Of a stretch of DNA of 64,000 nucleotides, positions 10,251 through 21,572 are shown one piece after another; the first letter of the stretch is position 1, and each line of letters opens with the position of its first letter. Origin of the DNA: Guyanagaster necrorhizus (Eukaryota > Basidiomycota > Agaricomycetes > Agaricales > Physalacriaceae); contig NW_025064887.1 of assembly GCF_019112545.1 (NCBI RefSeq), forward strand, positions 633,268 to 697,267, written 5' to 3'. The notes under the pieces are model-generated. The model saw only the letters and a program-made list of their open reading frames with translations, ran no database searches and was not told where the DNA came from. The position numbers and the translations under genes were made by a program.

Positions 10251-13243
10251 CAAGGACAGTGAGAATGAGATGGATGATGAGAATGAGAAAGACAAGAAGA
10301 GTGATCAGTTTGACCCAGTAAACAAATCTTGTACTCACAATGTTTGCATCTGTGAGAACATCTTCTCTTTTCATCATCTCCCATACTTTCTTCTTCTCAC
10401 ACTGCCTTATCTCTGCAAGCATTGACTCATGCTATTCTCTTTCATCAGAACCACTCAGTGCCTTCTTCATAGTTACTGGTTCAACATCTACCATTATGGT
10501 ATAGTTGACTGGTGAATAGCTGTCTGGTTCATCATCATTATCTGATTCTGACTTGTCTTCAAATGCTGTTGCTGCAATTTCAGCTGTGGTGGGATATTTG
10601 TGCAAGTCTAGGAGTGTGAGTTAATCAGGTTTTAGGGCTGCAGATTGCTTAGGGTGGCTGGGTTGAGGGATAGGATCAGATTCTATATCTGTGAGTGGAG
10701 ATTCAGGACACTCTAGATGAGTTTCTGTGAGTGATTCATCTGGCAGGTTTTCAAAGGGTTTAGAAGTGATTGATGACTTTGGGATAATAGGGTCAGTATC
10801 TTTATCCTCTCTCTCAACTACAAATGGTTCCAGAGTTAGATCATTCTTGTTGAAGTATATGTTATGTTCAATGCTGAATTTTTGCTTTTTAGACCAGTAA
10901 ACTCTCTAGCCTTTGGCTTCAGTATCAATACTCATGAAGTGAGTTTTGATAGCATGCTCCTCAAGCTTCTCTGGTGCTTTTACTCAGATCCAGCATTAGC
11001 ATCCCCAAGGGCAAAGATCTGAGATGTTAGATTTCCTGCTGGTTGCCATCTTGAATGGGGTTTTCTCTAATGGTATTGCTTTTATTGAGGTGCAGTTGTA
11101 GATCCATTCAGCATGCCAGTGAGCTTCAGCCCAGAGGTATTTTGGTAACCCTGAACTGATCAAGAAAGCTCTAGTTGTGTCCATCAGATAGCCATTTGAA
11201 CATTCAGCAATCTCATTTAACTATAGGAAATTATGTATATTAAGGTGTCAAACAGTTCTCTTTGATTTGAGGTGCTGACCAAACTCTTTACTAGTGAATT
11301 CTCCCCTTTGATCCATACCAAAGATCTTGATGACCTCTATACCTCACTAAATCTTGATTCATATCTTGTAACATTTATATGACCCAAAGGTATCTGATTT
11401 CTTTGATAAGTATTCAGATTTCAATTCATGGGTGTATAGGTCACAGAATATGCAGGCATAGCAGACTCTCCCTAGTGATGCCACAGACATTGGGCCTATC
11501 AGATTTCTGACAACCTTATCACCACTATTTTTGACATATTCATATTAGTCTTGTTTTGAGAATGGCTTGCACTTTGCTTTGGCCTTCATACAGATCTCAC
11601 AAAATTCTGGTTTGAAGTTAAGATCAAGCTTGATTCCTTTGATATGATCATCAACTTACATGTGGTGAAGGATGATGTGACTTCAATGAGCACAAATATT
11701 ATGTAGCTTGGTGATATTCATCTTGAGCTTACCTGCTGCTATAGCAACATTTAGGTTGGCTGCTGTAGTTTGCTGTGCATTTGAAGTTGGGATTATATAT
11801 AAGCCATCAGCTTTGAGGATCTTTGCAATGATCTTATCATCTGGCTGTGGTGTGCAAATATACATAGTGTGGTCAGAGGGTTTGATATAGATGGGAAATC
11901 CAGTATGACTGACTTATGAGAGTGGTATAAGAATGTAAGCCATTTTTAGTGCATGATATGCATTTTGAAAGCTCACAATGGTGGGTTTCTGTCTCTTTAC
12001 CATGGGAAGTGGTAGTCAAAGATCTCCTTTTCCTATCACATAGAAAACTTGGCCATTCACAGCTTTGATGGGCTTTAGTTTGATTTTGGTATAGTTTTTG
12101 AACCTCTGATGTTCAGATGAGTATGTTTTTGATGCTCCACAATCTGCTAATGCTATAATGTTCTCTCTTTTTGCTGCATAGACATCACCCTCAGCTCTAT
12201 AGTCAAATGTGCATATCAATGCCATATTCTTGTGATCATTGTCATCAGCTATGACAATGATAACATATTCATCATCACTTTCATCAATAGCTGCAGATGC
12301 TGACTCTTTTGCCTTTTTCTTTTCCTTAGCCTTGTTCTTTTTCAAAGCTGAGTCTTGTTCTGCCTTTTCACTGCCTTCACACTAACAATCTGCAATGAGG
12401 TGGCCAGTTTTACCACATGCTGGGTTTGTGCATTTGAGATGAGATCGATCAGGTTTTTTCTTCAGCTTCTCTCCAGAGCTCTGGCCCTTTTCTTTGCTCT
12501 GCCATTGAGCAGACATTGCTATATTTTTGGCAGTAGTTTTCAATACAATCTTCTCATCCCATTCTTCATGCAGGGCTGCAACTAGGATGTCTGATATCAG
12601 AGTCTTTCTGGTAAACTTGCTGGTAGCAGAGAGGATGCAATGGATATGATCATAGGAAGGTGGAAGTGATTTTTAGATCATCAAAGTGTACTGATTGTCT
12701 TTAATCTTCAGACCTATCCTTTCAATTCATTCATGGAGGATTTTCACTTCAGCAAGGTGCTCATGTATATTGCCTTCATCAGAGCATGCCATGTTTCCAA
12801 GCCAAATAAAGAGGTGCTCTCACACAAGATTGCTCTTGCCAGTCATGACAGTGATGAGCTTCTTCCAGACAAGAGCAGCTGTTGCCTCACCTTTGATCTC
12901 ATTGAAGGTAGAGTCAGAAATGGCTTTATAAATGATATTATGCATCTTTGCCTCTTTCTGCTCATATTCCTCCAGCTTATCCTTCAGCTTAGCTAGATCA
13001 TCATCTGAGAGTGGATGTGAAAATGCAGTATTGGAGGACTGGTAGAAGTTTCCCTTGTGCTTGACAGAGTGCAGGGGTATGTGAGCTGTTCCTTGGAGGC
13101 ACTGGCCAATGCCCTTGTCCAGGAACTTGGTGGTGAGCTTCTCTGAAAACACTATCCAGTTCGATCCATTGTCCACAAGCTTTGTCATGCTAACTAGCTT
13201 TATTTCAGTTGTCATGGACATGCTGGTAGCGGGGCCCATAACC
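10251..13243 (-). mobile_element. decayed Copia-type LTR retrotransposon body
   Basis: On the minus strand, gag (UBN2-like, about 13,239-12,820) starts within the primer-binding site and includes LVDNGSNWIVFSEKLTTKFL. A zinc knuckle NPACGKTGHLIADC lies near 12,400. Protease with ADCGASKTYSSEHQRF lies at 12,100-12,200. Pre-integrase and integrase pieces follow (EICMKAKAKCKPFS near 11,570; ISSGLPKYLWAEAHWHAEW near 11,110). The start of RT (KKVWEMMKREDVLTDANI, near 10,350) is the last recognisable part. The gag-protease-integrase-RT order is that of Ty1/Copia. It is truncated before most of RT, and stops and frameshifts are frequent. Confidence 0.85.
13232..13243 (-). other. Copia primer-binding site (initiator tRNA-Met internal type)
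   Basis: Directly inside the LTR end ...ACTCCAACA, the minus strand reads GGTTATGGGCCC. This is the primer-binding site of Drosophila copia, which is primed by an internal (half-molecule) fragment of initiator tRNA-Met rather than by the tRNA 3' end. The first ATG of the gag frame lies within it. Confidence 0.6.
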
Positions 13244-13440
13244 TGTTGGAGTTAACAAGATAGAAGCATGAACATGGTGAACAAGAAAAAAAAGTTTCAG
13301 AAGAGAAAAAATGCTAGGATAAAATGTCATAACATTACTACATAGGTGATAAGTAAATACAGTCAAGGATAGATATGTATAGAAGGTACTCACATCTCAG
13401 CATTATGGTTGAAAGCTGAGATGTGTGGCAGTGTGACATG
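13244..13440 (-). repeat. remains of the Copia 5' LTR
   Basis: The plus strand starts TGTTGGAGTT at 13,244, which is the inner end of the LTR on the minus-strand element. The matching outer end (AACTCCAACA on the plus strand) is not found before gene space begins, so the LTR is probably truncated. A perfect 11-bp inverted repeat (CACATCTCAGC at 13,391-13,401 and GCTGAGATGTG at 13,415-13,425, with a 13-nt loop) lies near its outer edge. CpG reappears just after this region. Confidence 0.45.
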
Positions 13441-13624
13441 CCAAAAAAGGAAGGAATATCAAATAGATAAGTGAACGTGTGCATATCATACTATTCCTAC
13501 GTCTAACAACTGATTTGATGATAGATAAACGCAGATAAAAACGAACTAATCCTTTCCAGGTGAGAATAAGCACATAGGACAGGGCAAGCAAAGGCAATCA
13601 TACCGAAATATATTGAATACTCAT

Positions 13625-14301
13625 TTATTCGATATATCTGTAACCAACGCGGGAGCATGAAAGCCAGAACTCTTTTCCGCCCTCTTCACACCAACCCATT
13701 GGACCAAGGTCACATTCCGCACACGAAAGCAATTTAATCTTCTTGCCTGATAAGAGATATAAGCAAAAGGAATACTCGTTAGACCCGGATTGCTCACCAT
13801 TCGGAGAGAGTGGTACAGAATCAACGGCTTTCGAGAATCCGATATTATCAAACTCCATCGGTGTCGGTCCAACAAGCCACCAAGAAGATTTCTCAGGAGG
13901 TTCGGGGATCGGGATCATCAACGGATGTAACTCCAAATGACCGGGTTGCATCTATAAACTTGTCGGTAGTTTTCAAGGAGACAGAAGTTGATTCGACTGA
14001 CCTGGACAGTACCCCGTTCTTCAAGATGAGCAATCCCTTCCCTCAGGATGATACTGCGGCATTCATCCCTAGGGCATACAAGCTGATATCTGTTTGTCAA
14101 CATATCTGGGTAATCGCCGATAGCGTAGTGCTTGTGGGAAACGTCGGCTACCCCATTCTCAAATGTCGTGAACAACCTCAGAGGCGGCTTGGTTCGACTG
14201 GACCGACCTTGCAGAGCTTCCAATACGCCTGGAGGAATTCCTTGGTCCAATTTCTCTGTAAGTTCGACGGTCGGCTGTTCCGTAATTACTGGCTGAGACA
14301 T
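13625..14301 (-). CDS. DSS4: Mss4/DSS4-type Rab guanine-nucleotide release factor
   Basis: Mss4/Dss4 binds nucleotide-free exocytic Rab GTPases (Sec4 in yeast) and helps release GDP. Three exons: 14,301-14,002, 13,951-13,798 and 13,746-13,625, with introns of 50 and 51 bp, giving 191 residues. The two zinc-ligand pairs expected of the family are visible: CPRDEC in the N-terminal half (position about 70) and CAECDLGPMGW near the C-terminus. The SSWWLV...FDNIGFSKAVD core matches human RABIF. The start was set at MSQPVITEQ because a longer in-frame extension to 14,562 would run into the start of CTF18. The start lies 110 bp from the divergent CTF18 start. Confidence 0.88.
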
Positions 14302-14411
14302 AACAGATGGTGGTGAAGAGCAATCTTCCGGCAATTGCTTCCGTGGGTCACGGTTGCTGTCAGTGTGACAAACGCGTGACAGGCGCGTCTTTTCTTCTGC
14401 CAGCTTCTGCC

Positions 14412-17400
14412 ATGGTGTCTGCAACCTCCTTCGTACCCAATGGTCTTCTGAGCTTCTCGAACGTGGCAAATATTCTCCCTGATGAAAATGAAGCTCCCGT
14501 TGCGGGACCCTCGTCTCCACGAACTCCCGCTCCAACCACGTTCGGCCCACCGGTAGAGGCATCGTTGCCAGCTACGAAATCAAGTGCAGAACGAGCCCTA
14601 CAAGAATTAGTTGATGATATTGATGTGTTAAAGGACATGGAATCTTTTTTGGACGTTGGTGGAACGAGTATGTTGCCATTACGACCTATTTCCCCCTTGC
14701 TGTCTAATTATATGTAGACGCCAGTACATCACTACCGTTAGAGCCACCAATGTTCAAATCTAATGGACTTCTGTCTTCTATCAATAGTAAAAACTCACTA
14801 TCTGGTGCGTTATATTTCTTTTCACTTAGTTTTGCTAAAGAATAGCAGACCCATTCATCTGGACTGGACTTCTATCTGACAGCTTGAGCTCACAAGGTGC
14901 GGTTCGTGTCTTGCACAATTTTCAAGAAAGCCTTACTATTTTTCTTTTATAAGATGACGATCTACCGCAAGTTTCTGAAGCATTTAGCATTCCTCACGCA
15001 GTTTCGAAAAGCACGGCGTCTTTTCCTAGTTTCGACCAATCCACATCCAAATTCAATCTTAAAGCAAGAACTTTCGACGGTCGGACCATCTTCATCAGGC
15101 GCAAACATAAACCCTCTCCAGACACACGAGTAAGCAGATTGAAATTTCGTCCTGTATTTTCACTGATCGTTGTTGCCAGAAAACGGCGTCTTTGTCTACC
15201 AGAGGAATGGGTAACTTGCTTGACGTGCCCATACACCGACTTCTCGATGACATCTCCAGGGAGCAAGCGATGGAACTCAGCCAGCGGTGAGTGCGCCAAT
15301 CGGAACGGCTAGAAACATCTCACAAGACCATCTTTCGAAGCCAACGGCCCTCACACACGAAACACGATGTCGGGCACATCCTATGGGTAGACCGTTACCG
15401 ACCTCAGCGGTTCACAGACCTCATGGGCAATGAACGCGTGGCCAGGGAGATATTATCTTGGGTGAAGCAATGGGATTGGTGTGTATTTGGAAAGAGCAAG
15501 GAAAGGAAACGTCCACGAAATGGCGATGAGAATGTCGACTTTGAAGACGAGTATCATCGTCCCAAAGAGAAGGTTTGCCACCTGCCTTCACCTATAACTA
15601 TTTCTTGACAAAGACACAGATCCTGTTATTATCCGGTCCTCCAGGTTTGGGAAAGACCACAATGACCCATGTCATTGCCCGTCAAGCCGGATATGAAGTC
15701 GTAGAAATCAATGCCAGGTAAGCCAACCTGGCTAGCTCACGCTGCCTTCTTGGTTTAAATGATTTTAGTGACGCTCGTTCCGGACAAATTGTCGACGACC
15801 GAATACGACCAACTCTTGAATCTGGTTCAACTGTCGGCAGCTCCAAACCAGTACTAGTCGTTATTGATGAGATTGATGGGGCCACGGGCGCGGGAGAGAA
15901 CGTCAGGGGCTTTCTTCTCTGCACTCAAATCTATGCCCATCTAAATACTGTCTACAGACGTCGAATTTCATTTACAAACTTATTCAGTTGACCTTTGACA
16001 AACCACGGAGGAAAGGTGGGAAATTTCGGTTACCACTTGCCACATTTCTTTAACTAACCCTCTAGCTAGTGCGCGCAGGACAGCAATGGGATCCAAATGC
16101 CAAACGACCGATATTGCGCCCGATCATATGTATCTGCAACGATATCAATGCATCCTCGCTTGCGAAACTGCGACTACACGCATATCAGATTAGACTGCAA
16201 AAACCGGCCGATGTACACACTGTAAAGCGACTTCGGCAGGTCTGTGAGCTTGAAGGGCTTCAAACTGATACCCGAGCCCTTTCTGCCCTTGTAGGGATTG
16301 CCAGAGGCGATCTAAGAGGATGCATCAACACTCTTCAGGTGCGTGAGCGATCTTGCAGGAACATTATCACTCACATCGTCACAGTTCATCAAAGCCCGCA
16401 GGGAAGTCGTCACAGAGGATGTCATTCGCAAGGCGACTGTTGGAATGAAGGAAGCAGAGATGTCAGTTATCTCTGTCCTAACTGACCTTTTTAGTCCGTT
16501 GTCGAAAAGACGAGTAAAAGAGCTCGGTATGGGAGACGAAGAAGAGTCTCGTTATGTCGGACGCCTGAGTCGTGTTGTCGACTCCTGTGGTAGGGACTCC
16601 AGTATTGCCATTGGTAAAGGTTTTCCAGCCATTCTACGAAGGAATGGACTGATGTCAATGTGCAGGCTGTTTTTCTCACTACGCTAATCTTCGTCAGCAT
16701 GATGCCGATTTCTCGCGGTATCAAAAAGCCAATGAATGGCTGATGACTTTTGACCGTTTCTCCGCGGCGATGTATGCAGAGGGAGAGTTTGCGCTAAGCC
16801 AATACTTGCCGTACACTCTTGTTCCGTTCTATCCTCTGTTTCAGGAAAGAGGCGGCCCAAGGGTGGAAAGGGATCAATCAGATTGGGAGGTGCGCTAATT
16901 ATAAGGTGCTTGACTTGTCGTATTCGTTTTAATTTCTGAATTAGAATATGCAAACCGTCAAAGCCAATGAGGAGATTTACAAGTCTTTAGGACGTGGTCT
17001 ACAGACAGCCAGCACTCGCCTCGGAGGAGATTTCCGCCACCTTGTTCACACTCCTATCATGCAATTGGAATTTGCTCCCCTCATAAACCGGATTATATCT
17101 CCCCCTTTGCGTCCAGTAAGTTCCATCATTGTCATGGCAAGCTCAACTCACAATCTACCATCAGGTCAACTCTCAAGTCATCAAGCCCGAGGAGCGAGCA
17201 CTACTATCGCGACTCGTTCAGATTATGACGAGGCTCGAACTGCGCTTCGTGCAAGAAAGAGCAGAAGATGGACAATTAACCTATCGACTAGACCCGTAAG
17301 CTTGTCAGCCTCTCCGACGGGAGTGTGTATTTTGATGCCGAACTCTACTTCCACAAGGCCTATAGATGTTTTTGTCACCTACGACGGGAAACGGACAGCA

Positions 17401-17940
17401 GATATTGCTGTCTCGCGTTATGCCGTTCGACACCTTGTTGCTCAAGAAGTTAGTCTAGGGCATGTTTATGTATCCTGCAGACACTGATACCCAATAGGTC
17501 GATGCCGAATTGACCGCTTTGCAAACCGATATTATTGAAAAAGGAAAGAAAGGGAAACACGCCAATATGTCTGACAAAACGTCAGTGCTGGCCATTCCTT
17601 TGCTTTGGAGGGCCGCTGACAGATCGAATGCAGGTCAAAGGCGCGGACGGATGACCAATCGTCTGAACCGAGTTCTGCTCGTCCCACGAAACGTGCCAGA
17701 ACGGAGGAGGTTGATATCGCAGACCGGGTATGTTATTTTGAATAACATCTTGCGTTGACTTGAATCTACTTCTGCTAGCCGCCAACCGACTTCTTTGGGC
17801 GACCAATTACTAGCTTCGCTGGTGCTGTTGGAAGCACCGATAATAAAGTCGTCGAGAAAAAGTACCGTGTAGCGTATAAGTTCATCGAAGGCAATTCGGC
17901 CGCTGTTCGCAAACCTATCAAAGTTGAAGCATTCTTGTAA
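14412..17940 (+). CDS. CTF18: CTF18, large subunit of an alternative PCNA clamp loader
   Basis: Ctf18 pairs with Rfc2-5 and Dcc1/Ctf8 to load PCNA at forks, and acts in sister-chromatid cohesion. I read about 18 exons (roughly 880 residues) separated by 45-60 bp introns. Landmarks: ARTFDGRTIFIRRK near residue 135, LLDVPIHRLLDD, then VDRYRPQRFTDLMGNE starting the AAA+ domain. Walker A is GPPGLGKTT (about 15,640) and Walker B VVIDEIDGATG (about 15,860), followed by the ARGDLRGCINTLQ sensor region. The end, KKYRVAYKFIEGNSAAVRK, matches the family's conserved C-terminus. The start is the ATG at 14,412; the frame extends upstream to 14,307 but would overlap the DSS4 promoter. The frame stays open through all chosen splice sites. 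Confidence 0.92.
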
Positions 17941-18385
17941 TAGCGAACTCGCAGTGTTGAGACATTCCGGCGATGTGCGCAAGCGAAGATAGTTTATCTC
18001 ATAGGATGTGATGTACAACTTAGATTTAACTTATGCAGAATCTTATTATGAGGTTAGGAAGGATCATTGGAGTAACATACGGCAAGTGAGCTCAAGTGAC
18101 TGGGATGCCATGATCTCTTGCTCCATCAAAGAATCGGAACGCGAACTCGGTTGAGACGCCTTCGATGTAGCTCACACCATCAAAAGACACAGAGAAACAC
18201 TCGAAAGTAGGCGGCATTGCTGCTAACACAGACGAAATAGAGACATTAGCACATACTCCGCCGCCGCATTATGGGTTTCCTTCTCGCTTCATCAAACCAA
18301 ACGCACCAATCGCATTTCTATGTCTACGTACCCACCGAGGTCATTTTCGGACATATGATCTACATAGAGCACCTCGGGGTCTCTT
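17941..18385. other. convergent intergenic interval
   Basis: This 445-bp interval separates the stop of CTF18 from the stop of the ABHD11-like gene on the other strand. I see no gene, RNA or repeat in it; it should hold the two 3' UTRs. Confidence 0.5.
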
Positions 18386-19710
18386 CTATGATATGAAATC
18401 CGTGACGAGCTTTTTGAATTCCATCGGCCTGGATAAGGAATGATGAGCTTTTGTCAAAAAGCAAGGCGTACAACTCACCGCTCAGCATGAACTAGAGGAA
18501 TATTTGCATTTTCATTAGTCATGTAAGACTATGGTGAGGAGTCACATAACGCACCCCAATGTCCAGTGTCCAACATCTCGAGCGCCATGTCGGGGAAGAA
18601 CGATTTGGCGATCGGAATATTATGCCGATTGATGTAGCTTGCCATATGTCAGATTTATACCAGGGCAGCCAGCCATACGTCTAGACTTACGCGCTCTTCT
18701 CGCCTTTGATAAACAGAGCCTTACCGTCCCACTGTCGTTCCCCACCTTCATAAGGGAACGACCCAATGTCTTGAATTGAACTTCCAAAGATGCTTATCGG
18801 GATCCGGAAATGTGCATGCCCGTGTGAAGTGTGCGGAGGGACTACAAGATTCGTGAGTAGGAACATTATGATGCTCGGGTCCTATGCATATATCAAAAGG
18901 AAAGGCGATAGCGAAGCGTTGAAAAGGCAAACTTTTTCTGTTTCATGCAAAATATCGACGGCTTCCTTTCGTGTCTTCACCTTCATGGCCTCAATCTTCT
19001 TCATGGACTCAACGTACGATTTAAATTCGTTGGAGAGATTTCCTCTAGCAGGCGTTATGTCCACGGAAATGAGGTGAGAAAGCGTCGACATTCCAAGGTT
19101 GGGAGCCAGTGCTACAGCAGCAGCGACTTTACCACCCCTACTAGACATCAGAAATTGCCTCCAAGGTGGTGTCAAGGCGTACATGGAATGTCCGAGCAAG
19201 GATACGTTTGTTAAGTGATGCTTCGAGATGAAGTGAAGGACGTCCGAGGCCATGGCGGAGTAGGTCATAGGCAAGGCATGAGGCGACGTTCCATGATTCC
19301 GAAGGTCCTGACATATTTTATGATTTTCTAAAACTATAAGAGGGAAATAAACAGACCAAGGCATACACGGGTCGATTCAGGTCACGCAAGAAGGCTTTGG
19401 TGAGAGATGTCCAGTTCCGTTTAGAACCGCTGTCCAGGTATCAGATGCTACTCATCACAATATATAGCAAATCGCGTACAATAACCCATGAAGTATAACG
19501 AGCGCTCGATCAGTCTTATTTCCATCTGGTGGTATAAGCTCGGTATAGTGAAGCTCGACTGGTGAAGTGGTCACAGCTATGTGGTGCCGCCGAGATCCTG
19601 CTTCAGAAAAGATAAATAGCTGGCCAGAATAAAGGCCAAAAAAACGCACCTGTTAGTCGCCGCAGGGACCTTTGGAAAGTGGAGGTGTTGAAGAACGAAG
19701 ACCCCAGCAT
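18386..19710 (-). CDS. alpha/beta hydrolase, ABHD11/IMO32-like, probably mitochondrial
   Basis: Exon 1 (19,710-19,650) encodes MLGSSFFNTSTFQRSLRRLT, an Arg/Ser-rich, acid-free leader typical of mitochondrial presequences. After splicing, the oxyanion region reads LVILHGLFGSKRNW and then DLRNHGTSPH. The nucleophile elbow LGHSMGGKVA is created by removing an intron between M and GG. The catalytic His is in DTGHWVHAERPMEF near the end. This order matches ABHD11 (mammalian mitochondria) and yeast Imo32. I read about eight exons with a final stop at 18,386. The substrate is not predictable from the sequence. It is convergent with CTF18. Confidence 0.85.
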
Positions 19711-19993
19711 GGACGTTCTAGGCCAAGCTACTTGACAATGACGGGGGCTCCGAGTCGGGCCGTCGGACCTTGCGTTCACCGAATGTGAATTATTTATGAC
19801 TTCGCTCATTCAAAACGCGCAAAAGGGCTGTTAAAAGGACTAGGATTTGACTGAGAGCACGCAGAAAAATAGCAGCCATGTGACGGTTGAATTTTAGGAA
19901 ATATAACTAGCAAGTACTACGAAGAAATACTTGAGTTTTCTTCCTGGATCCATTTGCCAAGTCCATTTAACTTGACAAGGCTTCAGACTTTAT

Positions 19994-20311
19994 TTAACTG
20001 GGGATGCAGACCAAGTTGCCACATGCGTTGGTCTCACAGGCTAATAAAAACAATCAAGAACGTGAGTACGACATATGGATGCAAGAGACGACCGCTTACT
20101 GCCTTGAGATTCAGCAAACGCGCATGAATGTCCCACGCCGTAGTTATTAGAACCATTGCACGCGTCGACTAGGACGATAAAGATAAGTATAAATTTTGGA
20201 TACGCGGATAGAAATCCTACCAGCGTTGTCTGCAATGGCATCGGCTTGTCCCGCGGATAGGAACATGGCTGTCAAGGTGATCATGGCAATGGAGGTGAAT
20301 TTGAACATCAT
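19994..20311 (-). CDS. small secreted cysteine-rich protein, copy 1
   Basis: Three exons (20,311-20,221; 20,168-20,100; 20,040-19,994) give 68 residues: an N-terminal hydrophobic signal peptide ending ...GQADA, then a mature part of about 44 residues with VDACNGSNNYGVGHSCAF and TNACGNLVC. There are five cysteines. The paralogue at 21,573 shares all five, the intron positions, and the exact lengths of exons 2 and 3 (69 and 47 nt). I do not recognise the family. Size, signal peptide and cysteines fit a small secreted protein of mushroom fungi; antimicrobial, effector or wall roles are guesses. It is transcribed away from its paralogue. Confidence 0.75.
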
Positions 20312-20407
20312 TTTCGAAAGACGATGGATAAGATTGTAGTGGTTGAATGTGAGCAGTAATATCTGTGTGGAAGAGGTTGTCTGTTTGAGAAAGATGCTTG
20401 GACGGGG

Positions 20408-20414
20408 CTTTATA
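20408..20414 (-). promoter_or_regulatory. TATA box of secreted protein copy 1
   Basis: The minus strand reads CGCCTATAAAGCC about 97 bp upstream of the ATG, followed by a pyrimidine- and A-rich leader. The same CGCCTATAAA(A)GCC element precedes copy 2 at nearly the same distance. Further upstream both share an AAGGA...TGGAAAAA block. Confidence 0.6.
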
Positions 20415-21472
20415 GGCGACGAATGCTTTTTCCAGAACTATCCTTGAGTTTCAACAGGTGGAGCTCTCGAACCGAAGGAATCTTCAAGGGAAGGTTTCAA
20501 GGGGAACTGTGGTCAACGGGACGTAACGTAACCAAACGGACATAGCCTGTACGAACTGAGATGAGGTGACTCAATGTCGCATTCTGGACCCCAAGGAGCC
20601 ACAATAATTCAGAGTCATAACAACGCGCTCTGCCAGCCTGAGCTATCGTCCCGTCTATATGAAGCACGTAACAGATATTGTCATATCAATGAAGTTCGTG
20701 AAACCAGCGCCCCAAGGCTTCACTACATTGAAACGGTCAGCTATTATCCCTAGTACAAATTAGCAATGGAAACTTCACCTACATAAAGTGACAATCGGAT
20801 GCTTATCCGTAAAATCGCAAGTATAGAAGAATATGACAAACTGTCGAGCGACGACAACCGATATTGCTCAAGTTATCATCTGAATGGGAGAAACTATTGC
20901 TCAGAACATGTACCAGCTTCTCGTTATGGCAACTCTTCTCGTAACTTCGTATAGAAATAGATACTTCGAAACGACACGGCAGGGGCCTGGGAATTCTACC
21001 GCCGCAGCAGTAAACGGATCAGACTGTAATATTTCGTGGTTCGAAGGGCTGATGGAAACACAAGAAAATGAATCTCACTTACCCGGGTTTAAGTCCTTGA
21101 AATCTATTCAAGCAGAGCCAGCAACCTTACAGAAGTCAATGACAATTGTTCCATAATTCTTGAAACAATATGTCAAAAGCTGGTTTTAGTCTCAAGACTC
21201 CATGATGCACCAAAAGATTTGGTCCATTTGGAAGTCAAAAAACGGACTGTGCGTATATTCTGATGGTTTCAACTTCGAATCCATGGACAGCCTGTGCGTC
21301 CAGCGCCCCACCAAAATATAACGTTGAAACTGGTTACTTACGACTTGATGCCCGACGGATCAGAGAACTCAGAAAGTATTTTCCGACGCATTTGCTACCC
21401 TTGAAACAGCATGCAAAGGCTCTATCTATTTACGCTTAAGGACTTGGAAAAAAACGGACTTCATTTCTCGCC
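20415..21472. other. intergenic space between the divergent secreted-protein genes
   Basis: About 1.06 kb between the two TATA boxes. Apart from the tRNA-like A-box sequence described separately I see no supported gene. The open frame at 20,884-21,156 shows no recognisable domain and no signal peptide, and I do not call it. Confidence 0.4.
20590..20660 (-). ncRNA. tRNA-like A-box sequence, possible Pol III relic
   Basis: On the minus strand GATAGCTCAGGCTGG, followed by CAGAGCGCG, reproduces the D-arm and internal A box of a tRNA (stem GCTC...GAGC). The expected anticodon arm and acceptor partner are not present. Downstream only a weak B-box-like GGGGTCCAGAATGC occurs. It may be a tRNA-derived SINE fragment, a tRNA pseudogene or chance. 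Confidence 0.3.
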
Positions 21473-21479
21473 TATAAAA
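21473..21479 (+). promoter_or_regulatory. TATA box of secreted protein copy 2
   Basis: CTCGCCTATAAAAGCC lies about 94 bp upstream of the ATG at 21,573 and is followed by a C- and A-rich leader (CACCCAACAACCACACC). It matches the element before copy 1 in sequence and spacing. Confidence 0.65.
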
Positions 21480-21572
21480 GCCAGTCAGTTCCGGTTACTC
21501 CACCCAACAACCACACCCGCACAGTTATAACCACCACGCACATACCATTCCAATCATCCAAGTCATCTAAAA

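Noticed and set aside
13810..14316. A 168-codon plus-strand open frame
   Set aside because: It is antisense to DSS4, whose zinc motifs and in-frame splicing are on the other strand.
20884..21156. 90-codon plus-strand open frame between the secreted-protein genes
   Set aside because: No recognisable domain, no signal peptide, no promoter elements like its neighbours, and no coding periodicity that I can see.
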